A stretch of DNA of 64,000 bases from JAFLCM01 sp046154665 (GCA_046154665.1 JBJXFG010000018.1:1-64000); one strand, 5' to 3'. Counted from the stretch's first letter, positions 44,265 through 52,735 are shown. The notes: generated from the sequence alone by a model not told the origin. Made by a program: numbers and translations.

Positions 44265-44688
44265 TCGTTCGTGCCTCGTGTAAGTTCGCCGCGCTGTGTT
44301 TCGACTTTGTAAACCCTCACGACATGTGAGGGCGGCCACCCCCGCCGCCTTCATCTGAAGAAGCCGGTCGAAAATTCCGTCCAACTCGGGTGGGGTCGCC
44401 CCATCGGGCGAGCCGAAGAGTGTATCATCCTCCCACCGGCGGCTCAAATCCAAGTCCTGACCTGATCCCAGACCGCGGCCCCCCCACAGGGGACCAGGTC
44501 GCGAAGCCCGTTTTCAGCGGGCCCACAGGCGATCCCCAATCAGGACCGAACGAGCCCCGCCCCCAACCACACCCCTTCCAGGCCCACCCCCCCGGTGCGG
44601 CCCCGAGCAGTCGCTTGTTCCGATTCCGTCTTCCGCCCCCGTCCCCCGACTCCCCACTCCCCACTCCCGACTCCCGCTCCGGCCCCCC
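44265..44688. other. 424-bp divergent intergenic region with hairpin and C-rich tract
   Basis: No gene. CCCTCAC (44314-44320), loop GACAT, GTGAGGG (44326-44332) is a perfect hairpin in the rpoZ leader. 44461-44502 is an imperfect inverted repeat (GACCTGATCCC ... GGACCAGGTC). 44638-44684 is the C-rich heptamer tract (CCCACTCC, CCCGACT) that ends just before the next start codon. Confidence 0.6.
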
Positions 44689-45294
44689 ATGCCCCAGACC
44701 ACCTTCAAGTTCGGCGACCGACTCATCCACACCCACAAGCCCGAATGGGGCTCGGGCGTCGTCAGCGCCGTCCAAGCCGTCGAAGAGGCCGGCGTCCACT
44801 GTCAACGCGTCACCGTCCGCTTCGACCGCGCCGGCCTCAAGACCCTCACCACCAACATCGCCGAACTCGAACTCGTCACCGAAGACACCCACCCCGCCGC
44901 CCCCGTCTCCGGCAACCAGCCCGACACCTGGCTCACCAAACTCGAGAACGGCACCGTCGAAGAACTCATGTCCCGCCTGCCGGAACCCGCCCGCGACCCC
45001 TTCAACACCCTGCAGTCCCGCATCGAAGCCACCCTCAAACTCTACCGCTTCAGCGAGCACGGCGGCGCCCTCATCGACTGGGCCGCCGCCCAGACCGGCC
45101 TCAAAGACCCCATGACTCGCTTCAACCGTCACGAGCTCGAGGCGCTGTTCAAGCGGTTTGCACTGGAACGCGACACGCACCTCAAAACGCTCGTCATCGA
45201 GGGAAGACGCAAAGACCCCAACACGACCGAAAAGCTGCTCACGTCCGGCCCGGCGAGCGCCCGCGACGCACTGCGCCGCCTCAACGCGCGGTGA
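44689..45294 (+). CDS. DUF3553-domain protein
   Basis: A 201-residue protein of unknown function. The N-terminal ~62 residues (FKFGDRLIHTHKPEWGSGVVSAVQAV ... QRVTVRFDRAGLKTLTTNIAELELV) match the DUF3553 pattern, a small beta-barrel like those in CarD/UvrD-type nucleic-acid-associated proteins (F-GD-V-H---WG-G-V). A linker (~65-80) leads to a helical C-terminal domain (~80-200) that I do not recognise. The ATG at 44689 abuts a C-rich tract with no Shine-Dalgarno. Isolated gene, convergent with the phosphatase gene. Confidence 0.7.
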   Translation: MPQTTFKFGDRLIHTHKPEWGSGVVSAVQAVEEAGVHCQRVTVRFDRAGLKTLTTNIAELELVTEDTHPAAPVSGNQPDTWLTKLENGTVEELMSRLPEPARDPFNTLQSRIEATLKLYRFSEHGGALIDWAAAQTGLKDPMTRFNRHELEALFKRFALERDTHLKTLVIEGRRKDPNTTEKLLTSGPASARDALRRLNAR

Positions 45295-45415
45295 ATCGAC
45301 AACTGCACCTTGACCGTGAATCGGGCTTCGAGTCCTTCTTTCCGGAGGGGGCGAAGCAGCGCGAACAAACGCCACGCACACCTCGAGCCTCGAAACTCGC
45401 GACGGAGCCTTCTCC

Positions 45416-47305
45416 TCACGCCCCCCGGATCGGCCGCGAAAGCTCCACCAGCAGCGTGTCGTCCTGGATCGGGCCAAAGCGGTGCTGGTCAACGGCACGG
45501 ATGAGCGGATCAAGCGCCGAACCCCCGACGATGCCCGCGCCCGCAAAGCCGCCACCACCGGCGAGCCCAGACCCCGACCGGCCCGGCGCGGGCGAAGAAC
45601 CCGTGCCCGCACGCCCGTCCCCGCTCCCACCATTCCGAGCAATCGACGCCACCATGCTCCGCATCCCGGCGACGCCCAGCATCCGCCCCGCGGCGTTGCG
45701 TGCCTCAATCGCCCCGTCGGTGTATGCGATCACCGAGTCGCCCTTGGCAAACCGCATCGTCTGCTGGTTGGCGTCGAAGTCGCCGCCCTTGCACGCACCC
45801 AGCACCATCGTGGTCGAATCCAACTGATCAACCGTGCCGTCGGCGGCGCGCAGAAACGCCGGCGGGTGCCCGGCGCTAGCCCACGTCAGCTCGTCGCGCG
45901 ACGAGTCCACGCGCATGCACAACGCCGTGGCGTACACCGAGTGGTTCGCCAGCGTGTGGTGCAGGTAGTTGTTGAGCCCGGTCAGCAGGTCGGCGGGTGA
46001 AGCATCGGGGCGCTCGCCCAGCTGGCGGTCGATCTCGCCGTGCAGCCGGTTGACCGTCAGCGCCGCCGAGATGCCGTGACCCGTCACGTCAACGATGACG
46101 ACATGCGTGTAGTCGCGGCCCGGGGGCGCCCCTTCGGCGGGTCCGATGCGCCGGGCGTAGAGGTAATCCCCGCCGATCTGACGCATCGGTTCATACCGGT
46201 AGTCCAGCGACACTCCGCCGGCCTCGAACGGCCCGGGGAACAGCGATTCGTGAATCCGCCGCGCGTCCACGAGCTCGCGCTTGATCTCGGAGTACCGCCC
46301 CTTCAGCACGTTGAGCGTGAACGTGTCACGGATCTTGCTGCCGCGCCACCAGCAGATCCCCGCACCCGGCGCGGCGACCAGCGGCGAGAGCACGATCGCG
46401 ATCGGGATGCCCCATGGGCTGCCGCGCACATAGAACAGCAGGATCACCGCGTTCAAAATCAGCAGCGGCACGATCGGCCGCATCGACTCCCGAGGCGTCC
46501 ACGGCAGAAAGCAGCACGCGAAAAAATGCGACACGAACACCGACCACAGCCCGCTGCCGGTGACCAGCGCCGCGCTGGCCGCGGCGCTCACGCCCGTTGC
46601 CGCGGTCTTCGCCGCCGCGGCTTTGTCTCGATCTGATTCGCCGACGTCTTGCGCCGTGGCCTGGGCCGCTGCTTCGGCGGGTGGAGGCAACGCCTGCGGT
46701 GCCGCCGGATCGGAAGCCGACGCGGGCTCGGCACCCGGGGCGGACTCGGCAGGCGCGGCGGACTCGGCGGGCACGGCGGGCTCAACCGCATCAGGCTGCT
46801 TCGGCTCAAGCCCCAGCGTCTTCGACGTCACCCCCACCGTCAAATCTTCCGGCTCGCCGTCGTCATTCGTGTTGACCGTCACCGGACCCGAGCTGATCGA
46901 TCCGTCGGCGTTGGGCTTCGCGATGACCGCGCTGATCGGCCCCTGAGCCAGCGCGATCACGCCGGAGAACACGATCAGCCAGAACGCGATGCGGAACACC
47001 TGGTCCTTCTTCTGTGGGTTGCGGTACACCCACGAGAACGCCAGGACATACGCCAGCGTGCTCAGCGCCGTGATGACCCACGCGAACAGCATCACGGGCT
47101 GGGAGAAGGCCTCGCCGACGTCGTCCGACAGCCGCCCGCCGAACCATGTCACCGCCAGGCCGATGACCAGCCCGATCACCGCAAACCCGATCATCACGCC
47201 GCAGTACCACAGGAAACGCCACCGCAGCAGGTCCAGACGCTGCTCCTCGAGCTCGTCGCGGAACTCGGTGGTGTAGGTATAGGAGTGCTTGGCGGCGGGT
47301 GGCAC
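45416..47305 (-). CDS. Membrane-anchored SpoIIE-type protein phosphatase
   Basis: A 629-residue PP2C-family serine phosphatase, probably acting on an anti-sigma-factor antagonist or a similar partner. The N-terminal half has about six hydrophobic segments (YCGVMIGFAVIGLVIGLAVTWFG, PVMLFAWVITALSTLAYVLAFSW, IAFWLIVFSGVIALAQG, then three more after an Ala/Pro/Glu-rich loop at ~190-260). A short coiled linker (KREL VDARRIHESLFP) precedes the catalytic domain, with metal-binding motifs QIGGDYLYARRIG, VIVDVTGHGISAAL and IQDDTLLVEL. VIAYTDGAIEARN is conserved. A Gly/Ser-rich loop (~575-600) is unusual. Start is the GTG at 47305, since the upstream frame crosses an inverted repeat. Confidence 0.85.
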   Translation of the reverse strand: MPPAAKHSYTYTTEFRDELEEQRLDLLRWRFLWYCGVMIGFAVIGLVIGLAVTWFGGRLSDDVGEAFSQPVMLFAWVITALSTLAYVLAFSWVYRNPQKKDQVFRIAFWLIVFSGVIALAQGPISAVIAKPNADGSISSGPVTVNTNDDGEPEDLTVGVTSKTLGLEPKQPDAVEPAVPAESAAPAESAPGAEPASASDPAAPQALPPPAEAAAQATAQDVGESDRDKAAAAKTAATGVSAAASAALVTGSGLWSVFVSHFFACCFLPWTPRESMRPIVPLLILNAVILLFYVRGSPWGIPIAIVLSPLVAAPGAGICWWRGSKIRDTFTLNVLKGRYSEIKRELVDARRIHESLFPGPFEAGGVSLDYRYEPMRQIGGDYLYARRIGPAEGAPPGRDYTHVVIVDVTGHGISAALTVNRLHGEIDRQLGERPDASPADLLTGLNNYLHHTLANHSVYATALCMRVDSSRDELTWASAGHPPAFLRAADGTVDQLDSTTMVLGACKGGDFDANQQTMRFAKGDSVIAYTDGAIEARNAAGRMLGVAGMRSMVASIARNGGSGDGRAGTGSSPAPGRSGSGLAGGGGFAGAGIVGGSALDPLIRAVDQHRFGPIQDDTLLVELSRPIRGA

Positions 47306-47320
47306 GGGGGAAAGGGTATC

Positions 47321-47441
47321 AGGCGGAGGGTGGAGGTGCGAAGGTGTGGAGGTGCGAAGGGGAAATCGACGGGGGCACACGACGCGCCGCCGCATCCACC
47401 CTCCGCACCTCCGCACCCTCACACCTCCGCACCTTCCCCCT
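47321..47441. repeat. Inverted pair of octamer tracts
   Basis: Left arm 47321-47363 (GGAGGTGCGAAGGTGTGGAG) and right arm 47394-47441 (CACCTCCGCACC units) are reverse complements made of the same period-8 unit, around a 30-nt centre. The right arm ends at the permease stop codon. Could form a long hairpin and act as a terminator. Confidence 0.7.
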
Positions 47442-48757
47442 CACCCAATCGGCTTCAAGTTCCGCGCCACGCTCGTGCGATACGCCATCACCCCCGGCAC
47501 CACCCCCGCCGCGCTCGCCAGCAGCGTCGTCGCCAGGATCAGCATCATGGTGAACTCGGGCGACACGTTGGGCTGGATCACCAGCCCCAGCCGCTGCTTC
47601 ATCACCGCCGCCACCAGCTCGTTCCCCACCAGCGCCAGCACCACGCCCAGCACGGCCCCGGCCAGCCCCAGCAGCGCGCTCTCGGTCAGGATCAGCCCGA
47701 ACACCCGCGAACGGCTCGCCCCCAGCACCCGCAGCACCGCGATCTGCCGACGCCGCTGCTCCATCGAGTTGTACAGCGCCAGCATGATCCCGATCCCACT
47801 CGACAGCATCACCACCGCCGCCAGCGCCAGAAACACCTGGTCGACGTTCGACACGATCTTGAAGAGCTGCTCGATCTGCCGGCTCGGGTTCGCCACCGTG
47901 ATCGACGTATCCCGCCGCAACTGCTCGAACACCGCCGGCAGGTTCGCGGGCACGTCCGACCCCGCCCGCGTCGGCAGCCGCAGATAAATCCCCGTGATGA
48001 GACGGTCCACCTCCTCGATCTCTCCGACCGTCATCAGCGGCGCCTCGGCGTTCTCCGCCACGCGCCGGTCGTGCCCGTGCAGAATCCACGTGCTCTCCAG
48101 GCTCATGAACAGCGCCCGGTCGTGCGGGCTCGCCGACGGCTCCAGAATCCCAACCACCTCAAACTTGTATTCCGTATGCACATGCGGCTCGGCGATCGGG
48201 CGGCCCGAGGCCAGCATCGCCTCCCGCGCCGTGTCCGACAGGCTCACGCCGTGGGTCAGCACGATCTTCTCGCCGATCTTCACGCCCGTCTCGCGGGCCA
48301 CCGCGGCACCGACCACGATCTGCAGTTCACGATCAAAGGGCTTGCCTATCGCGAACTTCCACGGCTCACCCACCACCGGCTCGAACCGCGAGAAAAACTC
48401 GGTGGTCGTCGCCAGCACCGAATACCCGCGCCAGCTATCCCCGATCTGCGTCGGGATCGCCCACTCCAAAGGGAACTTCGCCGTCAGGTCGAGATACTCC
48501 GACCACTTGATGCTCCGCTGCGGCGGATTGGCGTAGAACACGCCGTTGAGCACCGCCGCCAGCGGCGAAGCATCACGCGAAACCAAGAGGTGCATGTTCC
48601 CGCTGCCACGCTCGAACGCCTGCCGCCCCGAGTGCCGCATCGAGATGAGCACCAGCATGAGCGCGACAGCAACAGCGACGGTAATGACCGTGACCACGCT
48701 CGAAAACAAGCGCCCGAAGATGCTCCGCCGCACAATGGTGAAATCTGTCAACGCCAC
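47441..48757 (-). CDS. MacB/FtsX-type ABC transporter permease
   Basis: A 438-residue permease with the MacB-FtsX topology: an N-terminal helix (RLFSSVVTVITVAVAVALMLVLISM), a large extracytoplasmic domain (~45-295), and three C-terminal helices (FLALAAVVMLSSGIGIMLALYNSMEQRRRQIAVLRVLGASRSRVFGLILTESALLGLAGAVLGVVLALV, then FTMMLILATTLLASAAGVVPGVMAY). The RRRQIAVLRVLGASR segment is the hallmark coupling helix. Its ATPase is probably the gene at 49287-49982, but a DUF1428 gene and an 81-bp palindrome stand between them. Such pairs export lipoproteins or peptides or drive mechanotransmission. Confidence 0.87.
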   Translation of the reverse strand: MALTDFTIVRRSIFGRLFSSVVTVITVAVAVALMLVLISMRHSGRQAFERGSGNMHLLVSRDASPLAAVLNGVFYANPPQRSIKWSEYLDLTAKFPLEWAIPTQIGDSWRGYSVLATTTEFFSRFEPVVGEPWKFAIGKPFDRELQIVVGAAVARETGVKIGEKIVLTHGVSLSDTAREAMLASGRPIAEPHVHTEYKFEVVGILEPSASPHDRALFMSLESTWILHGHDRRVAENAEAPLMTVGEIEEVDRLITGIYLRLPTRAGSDVPANLPAVFEQLRRDTSITVANPSRQIEQLFKIVSNVDQVFLALAAVVMLSSGIGIMLALYNSMEQRRRQIAVLRVLGASRSRVFGLILTESALLGLAGAVLGVVLALVGNELVAAVMKQRLGLVIQPNVSPEFTMMLILATTLLASAAGVVPGVMAYRTSVARNLKPIG

Positions 48758-48816
48758 TCCATGCTCCTCATCACATCAACCGAGCCCCGAGCGCAAGCTC
48801 CGGGCCAAGCCAGCCC

Positions 48817-49191
48817 TCACCCAACCGCCATCACCATCGTCTTGAACCCCCCATACGCCATCTTCTTCATGTCAAACGGAGCGTTCTTCGGGTCGCACGC
48901 CTCGGTCAGCCGCTTGTCGGCCATGACTTTCTTGTTCACGCGGTCGCGCTGCGCCTTGTTCTTGTAGAGAATCCACGAAAAGACGACAACCTCGTCCTTG
49001 CCGCACTTGGCCATCTTGGGAAACGCAAAGAACGGCACCGGCATCTTCGGCGCCAGATCGTCGCCCACGCACTCGCAGTACTGCAGCGCCCCGTGCTCGA
49101 TCCACACCTTCGACGCGACGCCGGCGAGCTTCTTGTACGCCGCCAGGTTTTTCTTCTTGATCGAGAGCACGAACCCGTCCGCGTAGGCCAT
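48817..49191 (-). CDS. DUF1428 family protein
   Basis: A 124-residue protein matching the DUF1428 (YbaA-like) family: MAYADGFVLSIKKKNLAAYKKLAGVASKVWIEHGALQYCECVGDDL ... FPKMAKCGKDEVVVFSWILYKNKAQRDRVNKKVMADKRL ... PFDMKKMAYGGFKTMV. The fold is a ferredoxin-like (dimeric alpha-beta barrel) domain of unknown function. Lys-rich composition and lower GC differ from the neighbours. It lies inside the gap between the ABC ATPase and permease genes, next to an 81-bp palindrome, which suggests it was inserted there. Confidence 0.85.
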   Translation of the reverse strand: MAYADGFVLSIKKKNLAAYKKLAGVASKVWIEHGALQYCECVGDDLAPKMPVPFFAFPKMAKCGKDEVVVFSWILYKNKAQRDRVNKKVMADKRLTEACDPKNAPFDMKKMAYGGFKTMVMAVG

Positions 49192-49201
49192 GGGAGTCTC
49201 C

Positions 49202-49282
49202 TTTGTGCCACGACGTTGCGAAGCAAAGTCGTGGTCTCTGGTTCACCGAGCACGACGGTGCGGCGCACCATCGTGGCACAAA
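49202..49282. repeat. 81-bp two-hairpin element with 12-bp inverted ends (family A')
   Basis: Perfect ends TTTGTGCCACGA (49202-49213) and TCGTGGCACAAA (49271-49282). Left hairpin CCACGAC ... GTCGTGG with an inner TTGC/GCAA stem; right hairpin CACGACGGTGCG ... CGCACCATCGTG. Same layout as family A and sharing the GTGCCAC end. Confidence 0.88.
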
Positions 49283-49286
49283 CCGA

Positions 49287-49982
49287 TCACGCCGCCAGTT
49301 CCTCCAACCTCACCCGGCGCTCAAACCGTTCCGCCATCGCCGGATCATGGCTCACGCACAAAAGCGCCGCGTTGGTCTCGCGGCACACCGAGCGGATGAG
49401 TTCGATCGCCGCCCCCGCGTTCACCGGATCAAGGCTCGCCGTCGGCTCGTCGGCGAGCACGAGCTCGGGCCCGCACGCCACCGCCCGCGCCACCGCCACC
49501 CGTTGCTGCTGCCCCACGCTCAGCCGGTCCGGGTCGGCGTCGGGCCTCTCGATCCCCAGGCGCTCCAGCAGCGCCAGCGCCCGCCCCCGATGCTCCCGCG
49601 CCGGCACCGTCGAGAACATCAAGCTCGCCATCACGTTCTCGACCGCCGAGAAACCGTGCAGCAGGTTGAACGTCTGAAAGATCATCCCGATGTGCCGCCC
49701 GCGGTGCAGGTCGCGGCTCTGGCCGTGGAGCGAGCCCATCTCGACCCCCGCCACACGCACCGAACCGGCGCTCGGCTCGATCAACCCCGCGATCAGATAG
49801 AGAAGCGTGCTCTTGCCCGCCCCCGACCCCGCCGTCAGCAGCACCTGCTCGCCCCGGGCCAGCGAAAGCGACCCGACATTCACGGTCCACCCGTCGGAAG
49901 CAGGCCGATCCGGATAACGGAATCGCAGACCCTTCACTTCAAGAGCGGCGGCAGGAGCGGTGTTGGAGGACGAAGGGTTCAT
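49287..49982 (-). CDS. ABC transporter ATP-binding protein (LolD/MacB type)
   Basis: A 231-residue ATPase subunit. Walker A is TAGSGAGKST (residues ~51-60), the Q loop is GMIFQTFNLLHGFSAVENV, the signature is LSVGQQQRVAVARA, Walker B is LVLADEPTASLD, and the H loop is LLCVSHDP. The FQTFNLL phrase places it with the LolD/MacB/FtsE group that works with MacB-type permeases, here probably the one at 47441-48757. LTA rather than the commoner GPSG precedes the P loop. Start ATG at 49982. Confidence 0.92.
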   Translation of the reverse strand: MNPSSSNTAPAAALEVKGLRFRYPDRPASDGWTVNVGSLSLARGEQVLLTAGSGAGKSTLLYLIAGLIEPSAGSVRVAGVEMGSLHGQSRDLHRGRHIGMIFQTFNLLHGFSAVENVMASLMFSTVPAREHRGRALALLERLGIERPDADPDRLSVGQQQRVAVARAVACGPELVLADEPTASLDPVNAGAAIELIRSVCRETNAALLCVSHDPAMAERFERRVRLEELAA

Positions 49983-50055
49983 TCGCGGCGGGAACGATAC
50001 AGTCTCCCACGGTTCTCGATCGGGGCACCAGAAGACGCGCGGACGATCGAATGCC

Positions 50056-50158
50056 GTGCCACTGATGGCGGTCTGGCCTCAGACCGACATCAGTGCCGAA
50101 CTCCGGAAGCTGCCGAAACCCGCACTGCTGTCTCCGCGGCCGGAGCCAGCAGTGGCAC
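50056..50158. repeat. 103-bp two-hairpin palindromic element (family A), copy 4
   Basis: GTGCCACTG (50056-50064) and CAGTGGCAC (50150-50158). The left hairpin has GGTCT/AGACC where the others have GGTCC/GGACC, a compensatory change that keeps the stem. The middle shares CCGAACTCCGG with copy 2. Confidence 0.9.
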
Positions 50159-50194
50159 GCCGATTTGTATCTCCCGTGTGCGAGCCGCTCCCCC

Positions 50195-50662
50195 ATGGAC
50201 CCCTCCTCCATCACCAAATCCTCCCGAACCACCGGCCCGCGCCGAGCCCCCCTCGGCACGCGAATCTGGGCCGCCGCCGCCGCCGCGGGTTCGCTCGCCG
50301 TCCTCGTCGCCGCCGCTTTGATCACCCCCTCGCCCGAGGGCTACAACACCCACACCCAGCTCGGCCTCGCCCCATGCGCCTGGGCCGCCCTCTCAGGCAA
50401 GCCCTGCCCGACCTGCGGCATGACCACCGCCTTCGCCCACGCAGCCAACCTCGACTTGCTCGCCTCAATCCAAACCCAGCCCTTCGGGGCCTTCCTGGCC
50501 GTGGTCACGGCGACCTCCTTCTGGCTCTGCCTGCACACCGCCCTCACCGGCTCAAGGGTGCTCGAACTGGTGGGCGGCCTGTTCCGCTGGTGGGTCTGGG
50601 CGGCATTCATCGCCGGATTCGTCGCGTCGTGGGTCTATAAGATGATGGCGTGGGAGGGGTAA
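50195..50662 (+). CDS. DUF2752 family membrane protein
   Basis: A 155-residue membrane protein matching DUF2752: CAWAALSGKPCPTCGMTTAFAHAANLDLLASIQTQPFGAFLAVVTATSF. The conserved CP-x-CG-MTTAF box joins two of about three hydrophobic segments (AAAAAGSLAVLVAAALI, FGAFLAVVTATSFWLCLHTAL, WWVWAAFIAGFVASWVYKMM). Function unknown; the paired cysteines may bind a metal or form a disulfide. Start ATG at 50195; the open frame upstream is the family A repeat. Confidence 0.85.
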   Translation: MDPSSITKSSRTTGPRRAPLGTRIWAAAAAAGSLAVLVAAALITPSPEGYNTHTQLGLAPCAWAALSGKPCPTCGMTTAFAHAANLDLLASIQTQPFGAFLAVVTATSFWLCLHTALTGSRVLELVGGLFRWWVWAAFIAGFVASWVYKMMAWEG

Positions 50663-50665
50663 GAA

Positions 50666-50721
50666 GAGGGGAGTCGGGAGTGGGCAATCGGGAGTCGGGG
50701 GGAAAGGCCGGGGATTGGGGA
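50666..50721. repeat. C-rich heptamer tract, inverted
   Basis: Plus strand is G-rich (GGGAGTCGGGAGTGGGCAAT); the minus strand reads CCCGACTCCCGATTGCCCAC, the same unit as the tracts at 4738, 26718, 35563 and 44638. Here it lies downstream of one gene and 110 bases before the next. Confidence 0.75.
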
Positions 50722-50832
50722 TGGGTATCACGCGATACACAGCCCCGCAATCAGCACTACGCTTCCTCCCCGCGCGATCCACCCACCGCCGAGCAGGAAC
50801 CGCCGACGGCTTCGTACATCCAACGACCTCCC

Positions 50833-51510
50833 GTGAACCTCCGACCCTTCGCCGCCATCCTCCTGACCGTCGTGCTGGCCCTCGCCCCCCTGCTGCTGGC
50901 CGGCTGCCAAGCCGCCGCCATCGTCGGCGTCATGGCCGACACCTTCGAACGCACCGGCACAAAGGACGTCCCCGCCGACTACGAAGGCCTGCGCGGCAAG
51001 ACCTACGCCGTGGTCATCGACGCCGACCGCGTCATCCAAGGCAACGACGCGAGAGCCGTCTCGCGCCTGACCAACGCCATCACCCGCAAGCTCGCCCAGG
51101 CCGCCGACGTCCACGGCGCCACCGGCTTCGTGCCCGGCCCGCGCGTCCTCGAACTCCAATACAACCAGCCGCGCTGGAGCGCCTGGTCCCTCGGTCGCCT
51201 CGCCGACGAGTTCGGCGTCGATGTCCTCATCTTCATCGACCTCCAGGAATACCGCCTCGGCGAGCCCGGCAACGCCTACCTCTGGGAAGGCTCGGTCGCT
51301 GGCAAAGTCGGCGTCATCGAAGCCGACGGCGACAGCCCCGACGACTTCGTCTACACCAAAGACATCCGCGTCGCCTACCCCGACCAGTCCGGCGTCACCA
51401 CCAACCAGATGCCCCGGGCCCAGGTCGTCGCCAACCTCGAAGAACGCTTCTCCGACCGCGTCGCCTGGCTCTTCTTCGAACACGAAGAGGCCAACATGAT
51501 CAAGTACTAG
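50833..51510 (+). CDS. Lipoprotein of unknown function, paralogue 1
   Basis: A 225-residue predicted lipoprotein. The signal peptide is MNLRPFAAILLTVVLALAPLLLAGC with lipobox LLAGC. The mature part has an alternating alpha/beta pattern: YAVVIDADRVIQ, a helix (RAVSRLTNAITRKLAQAADV), LGRLADEFGVDVLIFIDLQEYRLGE, VAGKVGVIEADG, DIRVAYPD, and a C-terminal helix ending FFEHEEANMIKY. The neighbouring lipoprotein (51718-52371) shows the same order of elements, so the two look like diverged duplicates. Start is the GTG at 50833. No family recognised. Confidence 0.7.
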   Translation: MNLRPFAAILLTVVLALAPLLLAGCQAAAIVGVMADTFERTGTKDVPADYEGLRGKTYAVVIDADRVIQGNDARAVSRLTNAITRKLAQAADVHGATGFVPGPRVLELQYNQPRWSAWSLGRLADEFGVDVLIFIDLQEYRLGEPGNAYLWEGSVAGKVGVIEADGDSPDDFVYTKDIRVAYPDQSGVTTNQMPRAQVVANLEERFSDRVAWLFFEHEEANMIKY

Positions 51511-51528
51511 GTCGCCCAAGAACCACCT

Positions 51529-51602
51529 CACCGCGGAGTTCGCGGATGGCGCGGAGAAGAGACAGAGTTCAACGCGGAGCTGGGGGGGATCGCGGAGGAA
51601 AC
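51529..51602 (+). repeat. GCGGAG-periodic repeat, two tandem copies
   Basis: TCACCGCGGAGTTCGCGGAT ... then TTCAACGCGGAGCTGG ... ATCGCGGAGGAA. Related to 7566-7632 and 43964-44010. Confidence 0.75.
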
Positions 51603-51622
51603 AGTTGGGCCCGAACCCACGC

Positions 51623-51714
51623 CGCCGCTGAAAGCGGCGCATGATGGTTGCCAGACGCGAAGCGTCTGGCTCCGCCGGAAAGAACCAGAAAGCCCGCGAA
51701 GCGGGCGGACGAAA
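51623..51714. repeat. GAA-loop hairpin repeat (family B)
   Basis: Three hairpins each with a GAA triloop: CGCCGCT GAA AGCGGCG (51623-51639), CAGACGC GAA GCGTCTG (51652-51668) and GCCCGC GAA GCGGGC (51692-51706), with the core GATGGTTGCCAG between the first two. Ends 4 bases before the next ATG. Confidence 0.88.
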
Positions 51715-51717
51715 CCG

Positions 51718-52371
51718 ATGCCACTTGCTTCAAGAATCACATCGATCGCGCTCATCACCTCCGCCGCCCTGCTGGCCGGCTGCAACATCGCCATCCCGAT
51801 CGCTTACGCCATCGAAGGCCCGCCCAAGGTGCAGGCGTTTTACGAGCCCGACACCAGCCGGACCACGGTGATCCTCATCGACGACCCCGGCAATCGCATG
51901 CCGCGCCGCGAGCTGCGCCTGATCGCCGGCCAGATCGCCGACGAAGACCTGATGCGCAGCAAGACCTACGCGGCCGGCAAGCTGATTTCATCGAAGAGCG
52001 CCCTCAACGCCGCCAAAGGCGCCGAGCCCGGCCCGAAACTCAGCGTCGTCGACATCGGCCGCCGCGTCGGTGCCGAGGTCGTCATCTACGCCAAGGTCGT
52101 CGATTGGTCGCTCTCGCCCGACGGCCAAAAGATCGCCCCCCGCACCGTCGTCAACGTGCGCCTCTTCGATACCCTCAACAACGAACGCATTTTCCCTGAC
52201 GAAGGCGGATTCCCGATTACCGCCGAACTCCCCGAAGAATCGCTGACCAAGCAGATCAACAAGAACGTCGTCGAAAAGAACCTCGCCTCGGCCCTGGGCC
52301 TGGCGCTGTCGCGAGCGTTCTACGAACACGAGCGCCCGAAACTGCAGAACCGCCGACCGACGCTGGAGTGA
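51718..52371 (+). CDS. Lipoprotein of unknown function, paralogue 2
   Basis: A 217-residue predicted lipoprotein with signal peptide MPLASRITSIALITSAALLAGC (lipobox ALLAGC). The mature domain includes RTTVILIDDPGNRMPRRELRLIAGQIADEDL, VVDIGRRVGAEVVIYAKVVDWSLSPDG, VVNVRLFDTLNNERIFP and a C-terminal helix LASALGLALSRAFYEHERPK. The pairing of an IGRRVGAEVVIY strand with a terminal FYEHE helix mirrors the preceding lipoprotein gene. The ATG lies 3 bases after a family B element, which leaves no room for a normal ribosome binding site outside the repeat. Confidence 0.7.
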   Translation: MPLASRITSIALITSAALLAGCNIAIPIAYAIEGPPKVQAFYEPDTSRTTVILIDDPGNRMPRRELRLIAGQIADEDLMRSKTYAAGKLISSKSALNAAKGAEPGPKLSVVDIGRRVGAEVVIYAKVVDWSLSPDGQKIAPRTVVNVRLFDTLNNERIFPDEGGFPITAELPEESLTKQINKNVVEKNLASALGLALSRAFYEHERPKLQNRRPTLE

Positions 52372-52735
52372 GGCGCTTCGTCCGAGTCAATCGCGTGCAG
52401 CGAAGCCGTCACTGAGCCGCTTTGAGCGAAGTGACGGATCAGCCTGCGCCCCAAGTTCCAACGCTTCCTCAACAAAGCCCGCCTTGGTGAAACGCTTTTC
52501 CAGCACGTTCCCCTCGCGACCCGCGCCCACATCGGCTGCCCTCCACCCGATAATCCTCCCCCTCTCACGACAATCGCACCCGTTTTCGGCCTTTGCCGCG
52601 CGTCGCGCTTGAACGCGCTCTGGCCCGCCTGTACGTTCAAGCCGAGTCAATGTCTGTTGGCGCCGCCCGTTCGCACGGGGGCACGGGGGGCGGCCCACAA
52701 AAACACCGCGCCAGATTCTTCCCGCAAGGACCACC
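52372..52735. other. 364-bp intergenic region with hairpins
   Basis: No gene. CCGTCACT (52406-52413) ... AGTGACGG (52430-52437) with an inner CGCT/AGCG stem makes a strong hairpin without T run, perhaps ending the lipoprotein transcript. CTTGAACG (52608-52615) and CGTTCAAG (52634-52641) are perfect 8-bp inverted sites that could be an operator. Confidence 0.5.
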
